From assembly GCA_020629005.1 (NCBI GenBank), contig JAHDEE010000013.1:1-56076 (forward strand): a DNA stretch of 56,076 bases. The letters run 5' to 3'. Below the pieces are notes generated by a model that was given only the letters and a program-made list of their open reading frames with translations, did not search any database and was not told the origin of the DNA. This DNA is from Chitinophagales bacterium (GTDB taxonomy: Bacteria; Bacteroidota; Bacteroidia; Chitinophagales; UBA2359). This document shows positions 53,615 through 56,076 of this stretch, piece by piece (within the stretch, counting starts at the first letter, position 1; the number at the start of each line of letters is the position of its first letter). The position numbers and the translations under genes were made by a program.

Positions 53615-55644
53615 AGCATGTCATTCAAAATAAAGAGGCATTCCTGAATGTAGGGGTCCGACTGAATTTGTTCCACAAGTCTTTGTCTGCGAAGTTTTAG
53701 CATCTCCCGCTCTCCTCTGTTCTCCGGGATTACCAGTTCTGCATGGAAGCCTTCGATCGGCGCTTCTATTTCCTCCAGTTGCTGGTCCAATAGGTAATCG
53801 TTCTTTTTGCTGTCGAGGAATTTCTTGTAATTGAGCGTGATCATTGTTGCCTTTTCTTGCTCAGCGAGTCTTTCGGCCCGCTTGACTGCCAGGTTGAAAT
53901 GATCACTGCTAGCAACTCTCGTCTCACTCTTTATTCTCAAGGAGTCAAGACCCTCAACCAAGTTAACGTTCTGGATGGGATTGATTAGTGAATCCAGACT
54001 AACAGGAGGCAGCGCAAAAGGACCTGTGCGTTCGCCACTGCGGATATAGCCGAAGCCATCAGGCAGCACAATATCTGCTGCTATGCCGTTGTATTGAGGA
54101 GAGCGACCACTTGCAGTGAAAAAATTGCCAACAGTCAGCTTTACCTGTCCAGGTTGAGCTTGCAGACTATCTTCAACTTCTAAATCAAAGAATTGCTGAA
54201 TACTTCCCTTGCCGAAAGTTTGAGGACTGCCAACAATCAGGGCTCGCTTGTAGTCTTGCAGTGTTCCTGAAGTAAGTTCGGAGGCCGAACTACTTCGACC
54301 ATTTACCATGATCAACAGCTCTCCATCAAAAACTACTTTACCATCATCATCTGTGATTTGGCTAACATCACCTTCTTTGTATCGACTTTGCATAGCCACT
54401 GCATCTTCGAGAAAAAAGCCTATAATTTGTGCTGCTTCACGCGCTGATCCTCCCCTATTGAAACGCAGATCCAGAATCAAGGCTTGTGCTTCTAATTCGT
54501 TGAGTGCTTCCAGTTCTTGTAATACATGCCAGGCTGAACCTTCGTCACCCATGTAAAACCTGGGCAATCGCAAATAGCCTATAGGCTGCTCCGCCAGTGA
54601 ATCAGAGAGCATGAAGGAGCTCGCGGTCTCCAATTCGACCTGGCCTCTTGGCACCTTAATTTGTCTGCTTGTATTTGCAGTGCCTGCCACCAGAAGCTGA
54701 ACACTGGAGCCTTCTGGTCCTTTCAACAGCGCCACAATCTCGTTCATAGCCAGGCCACCAACATCCTTCATCTCCCCGGAACCATCCGAGATCGTCAGGA
54801 TGATGTCTCCTTCTTTGAGCTGCCCTTGTTTCCACGCCGGACTTCCAACGAGTAATTCCGTAATCTTTGGATAATCATTTTCGATTTCCAACCTGGCACC
54901 AATACCGACGAATTGCCGTGTATACTCCGCCTGCCAATCAGACTTCGATTGGGGAGACATATAATAAGACTGATAATCCTGCACTTGCAAATAGGCGTTG
55001 GTAAGCGCTTCGGCGCACTCAAGTAGGTCCATATTTGCCTTTACTTCTGCTCGTTCTATTAGACGTTGTTGCACTTTTGTAAATGCTCTTTTCTTTAGGA
55101 TTTGCAGTTCCTTCTCCGGAGCGATCAATACTTCTTTGGTCAATTGCTCAAGCAGCTTCCAATGAAAATGCCTTTTCCATTCTTTTGTTCGTTTGCGACC
55201 ATCCTTTGGTCTGTCTCTTCGTTCTGGATTCGATTCGAAGCGTGCACTAGAATCCAGGTCAAGATGCTTGGGCAAAAGCTGCTTGTAAAAAGCAGCCCTG
55301 GCCAATCCAGCTGCATTAATTTCCTTGTGTGCTGCTTCTACCAACAATGATTCACCCTGAGCCATATCCCGAAATAATAGCTCTTGCAAGGCTTGCCATT
55401 CATTGATACTCACCCTGGTTAAGTGCAGCCGATCTTCATCCAGCTCGTCAAGAAATTGCTGGACTATTGTGTCACAGAGTTCCTGGGTCCAAGGTTTTGC
55501 GGAGAGATGATTTTCCGTGGCAACTTCTACGGCGGCGGGCAAAAGACTTGGTTGGCGTATTTTGTTCACCGTGGTTTGGCTATTGCAGGAAGTACCGAAC
55601 AGCAAGATGGAGATCGCAAGAAAGATTGAGTGGCTAGGGCGCAT
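53611..55644 (-). CDS. carboxy-terminal processing (tail-specific) protease
   Basis: 677 residues, exported; LAISILLFGTSC is a lipoprotein signal with Cys20. An N-terminal helical domain (~35-240) is as in Prc/Tsp. The PDZ domain (~250-330) has GSPAWKQGQLKEGDIILTI. The S41 core has LILDLRFNRGGS, the nucleophile in NGRSSSASE (~453) and the base K479 in TFGKGSIQQ. A C-terminal DUF3340-like part follows. Such proteases degrade envelope proteins and process penicillin-binding proteins or lipoproteins. Its stop codon is supplied by MITE copy 4. Confidence 0.92.
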   Translation of the reverse strand: MRPSHSIFLAISILLFGTSCNSQTTVNKIRQPSLLPAAVEVATENHLSAKPWTQELCDTIVQQFLDELDEDRLHLTRVSINEWQALQELLFRDMAQGESLLVEAAHKEINAAGLARAAFYKQLLPKHLDLDSSARFESNPERRDRPKDGRKRTKEWKRHFHWKLLEQLTKEVLIAPEKELQILKKRAFTKVQQRLIERAEVKANMDLLECAEALTNAYLQVQDYQSYYMSPQSKSDWQAEYTRQFVGIGARLEIENDYPKITELLVGSPAWKQGQLKEGDIILTISDGSGEMKDVGGLAMNEIVALLKGPEGSSVQLLVAGTANTSRQIKVPRGQVELETASSFMLSDSLAEQPIGYLRLPRFYMGDEGSAWHVLQELEALNELEAQALILDLRFNRGGSAREAAQIIGFFLEDAVAMQSRYKEGDVSQITDDDGKVVFDGELLIMVNGRSSSASELTSGTLQDYKRALIVGSPQTFGKGSIQQFFDLEVEDSLQAQPGQVKLTVGNFFTASGRSPQYNGIAADIVLPDGFGYIRSGERTGPFALPPVSLDSLINPIQNVNLVEGLDSLRIKSETRVASSDHFNLAVKRAERLAEQEKATMITLNYKKFLDSKKNDYLLDQQLEEIEAPIEGFHAELVIPENRGEREMLKLRRQRLVEQIQSDPYIQECLFILNDML

Positions 55645-55771
55645 AGCAATTGGGTATAGTTTTGCACATAAATTACTGCTAATGGATCACACTTTTACCA
55701 ATTTAAGGAATTTTAGGTTTTTGAGTGCCGATTTGGCGATCAGTATTTTGGTTCTACGGAGAAGGGAAGAG

Positions 55772-55948
55772 CAAAATAGCCTCGGGCAGAGCGGTATGGG
55801 CTGCCTGCATGCGACAGTGACTGCCACTCCATGCTGGCTCGGAGCTTGCCGGAGAGACAACATGGAGTGTGCAGGAACAAAGCAGGCAGGTAGCCCATAA
55901 GAGCGGAGCACGAGACAGAAGGTTCTACGAAGACAGGCGCTTCGCTCC
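55772..55948 (-). repeat. structured dispersed repeat, family 1, copy H (reverse)
   Basis: On the minus strand it begins GGAGCGAAGCG and ends GAGGCTATTTTG. The inner arms CACTCCATG and CATGGAGTG are perfect. The outer arms GGGCTGCCTGC and GCAGGTAGCCC pair with one change. The apex has TTGTCTCTCCGGCAAGCTCC. The 55645-56030 gap holds only this and the terminator. Confidence 0.88.
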
Positions 55949-55992
55949 AAAATTTTGAACAATTATTTGTCCTCTTGAGCTAGCTATAAAGC

Positions 55993-56023
55993 AAAAAGGC
56001 CACAATGTTATTGCGGCCTTTCT
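55993..56023 (-). terminator. Rho-independent terminator
   Basis: On the minus strand: AAAGGCCGCAAT, loop AAC, ATTGTGGCCTTTTTG. Twelve-position stem with one G-U-like position, then five T. It lies 8 bp after the TAA of the gene fragment at the right edge, which it should close. Confidence 0.85.
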
Positions 56024-56030
56024 CCCTAAG

Positions 56031-56076
56031 TTATTTGACGACATACTTTAGAACTTTCCATTCGTATTTTTTCGCT
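56031..56076 (-). CDS. 3' end of a gene cut by the window edge
   Basis: The last 14 codons of a minus-strand frame read AKKYEWKVLKYVVK and then TAA, followed at once by the terminator. Too short to identify. Confidence 0.5.
   Translation of the reverse strand, partial: AKKYEWKVLKYVVK

Noticed and set aside
1-56076. tRNA or rRNA genes
   Set aside because: I looked in the long gaps for T-arm and CCA-end patterns and found none convincing; a covariance search would be decisive.

Overview
This window looks like chromosomal DNA of a Bacteroidota bacterium, probably a free-living member of the Saprospiria/Cytophagia type. Three secreted proteins end in type IX secretion (T9SS) sorting domains. 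Promoter-like sites fit the Bacteroidota TAnnTTTG form, Shine-Dalgarno sites are mostly absent, and the metabolic set (glycogen operon, beta-oxidation, GH31, DUF2804, DUF3857) suits that group. I saw no tRNA, rRNA, CRISPR array, transposase, integrase or phage gene. Placement below phylum is inference.

Layout. 1-5.2 kb: a T9SS protein, a pentapeptide-repeat protein, a single-domain response regulator and a satD/DUF3307 pair with two matching upstream palindromes. 5.2-9.5 kb: a membrane phosphoesterase, a DbpA-like RNA helicase and a PAS histidine kinase. 10-15 kb: a giant lipoprotein (phosphoesterase, kinase-like region, outer-membrane barrel), a two-helix membrane protein and a PqqB-like lipoprotein. 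15-21.6 kb: two acyl-CoA dehydrogenases, an SPFH protein, a P460-type c-heme lipoprotein and an APH-like kinase. The kinase and the second dehydrogenase resemble the two halves of ACAD10/11 (LvaA/LvaC-like 4-hydroxyacyl-CoA catabolism). 22-29.8 kb: two converging gene runs with two PF00756 esterases, an M17 aminopeptidase, three ATP-grasp-type proteins (one frameshifted, one with a histone-H1-like tail) and a class I glutamine amidotransferase. This is the best candidate for an undescribed biosynthetic system. 29.8-37.2 kb: GH31 glucosidase, glgC, glgA and glgB, one minus-strand run. 37.6-42 kb: SGNH esterase, pirin with divergent HxlR regulator, Coq4-like protein, DUF2804. 42.5-45.3 kb: two coupled T9SS secreted proteins, the first with an in-frame TGA. 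46-49.7 kb: thiolase and FadJ-type enzyme. 49.7-55.6 kb: DUF3857 protein, SDR and a tail-specific protease. A gene fragment runs off the right edge.

The second theme is the intergenic DNA. Three repeat families fill most long gaps. (1) Seven copies of a 175-179 bp element whose flanks are conserved while its stems differ in sequence but stay self-complementary. (2) Four copies of a 163 bp MITE-like element with ~48 bp imperfect terminal inverted repeats. In three of the four, the same end supplies the stop codon of the neighbouring gene in the same reading register. (3) Arrays with a ~120 bp period built around a GC-rich 10 bp hairpin, producing spurious IWDLG-type ORFs. The three families cluster into composite islands near 21.7-22.1, 37.2-37.6, 45.3-46.1 and 52.9-53.6 kb.
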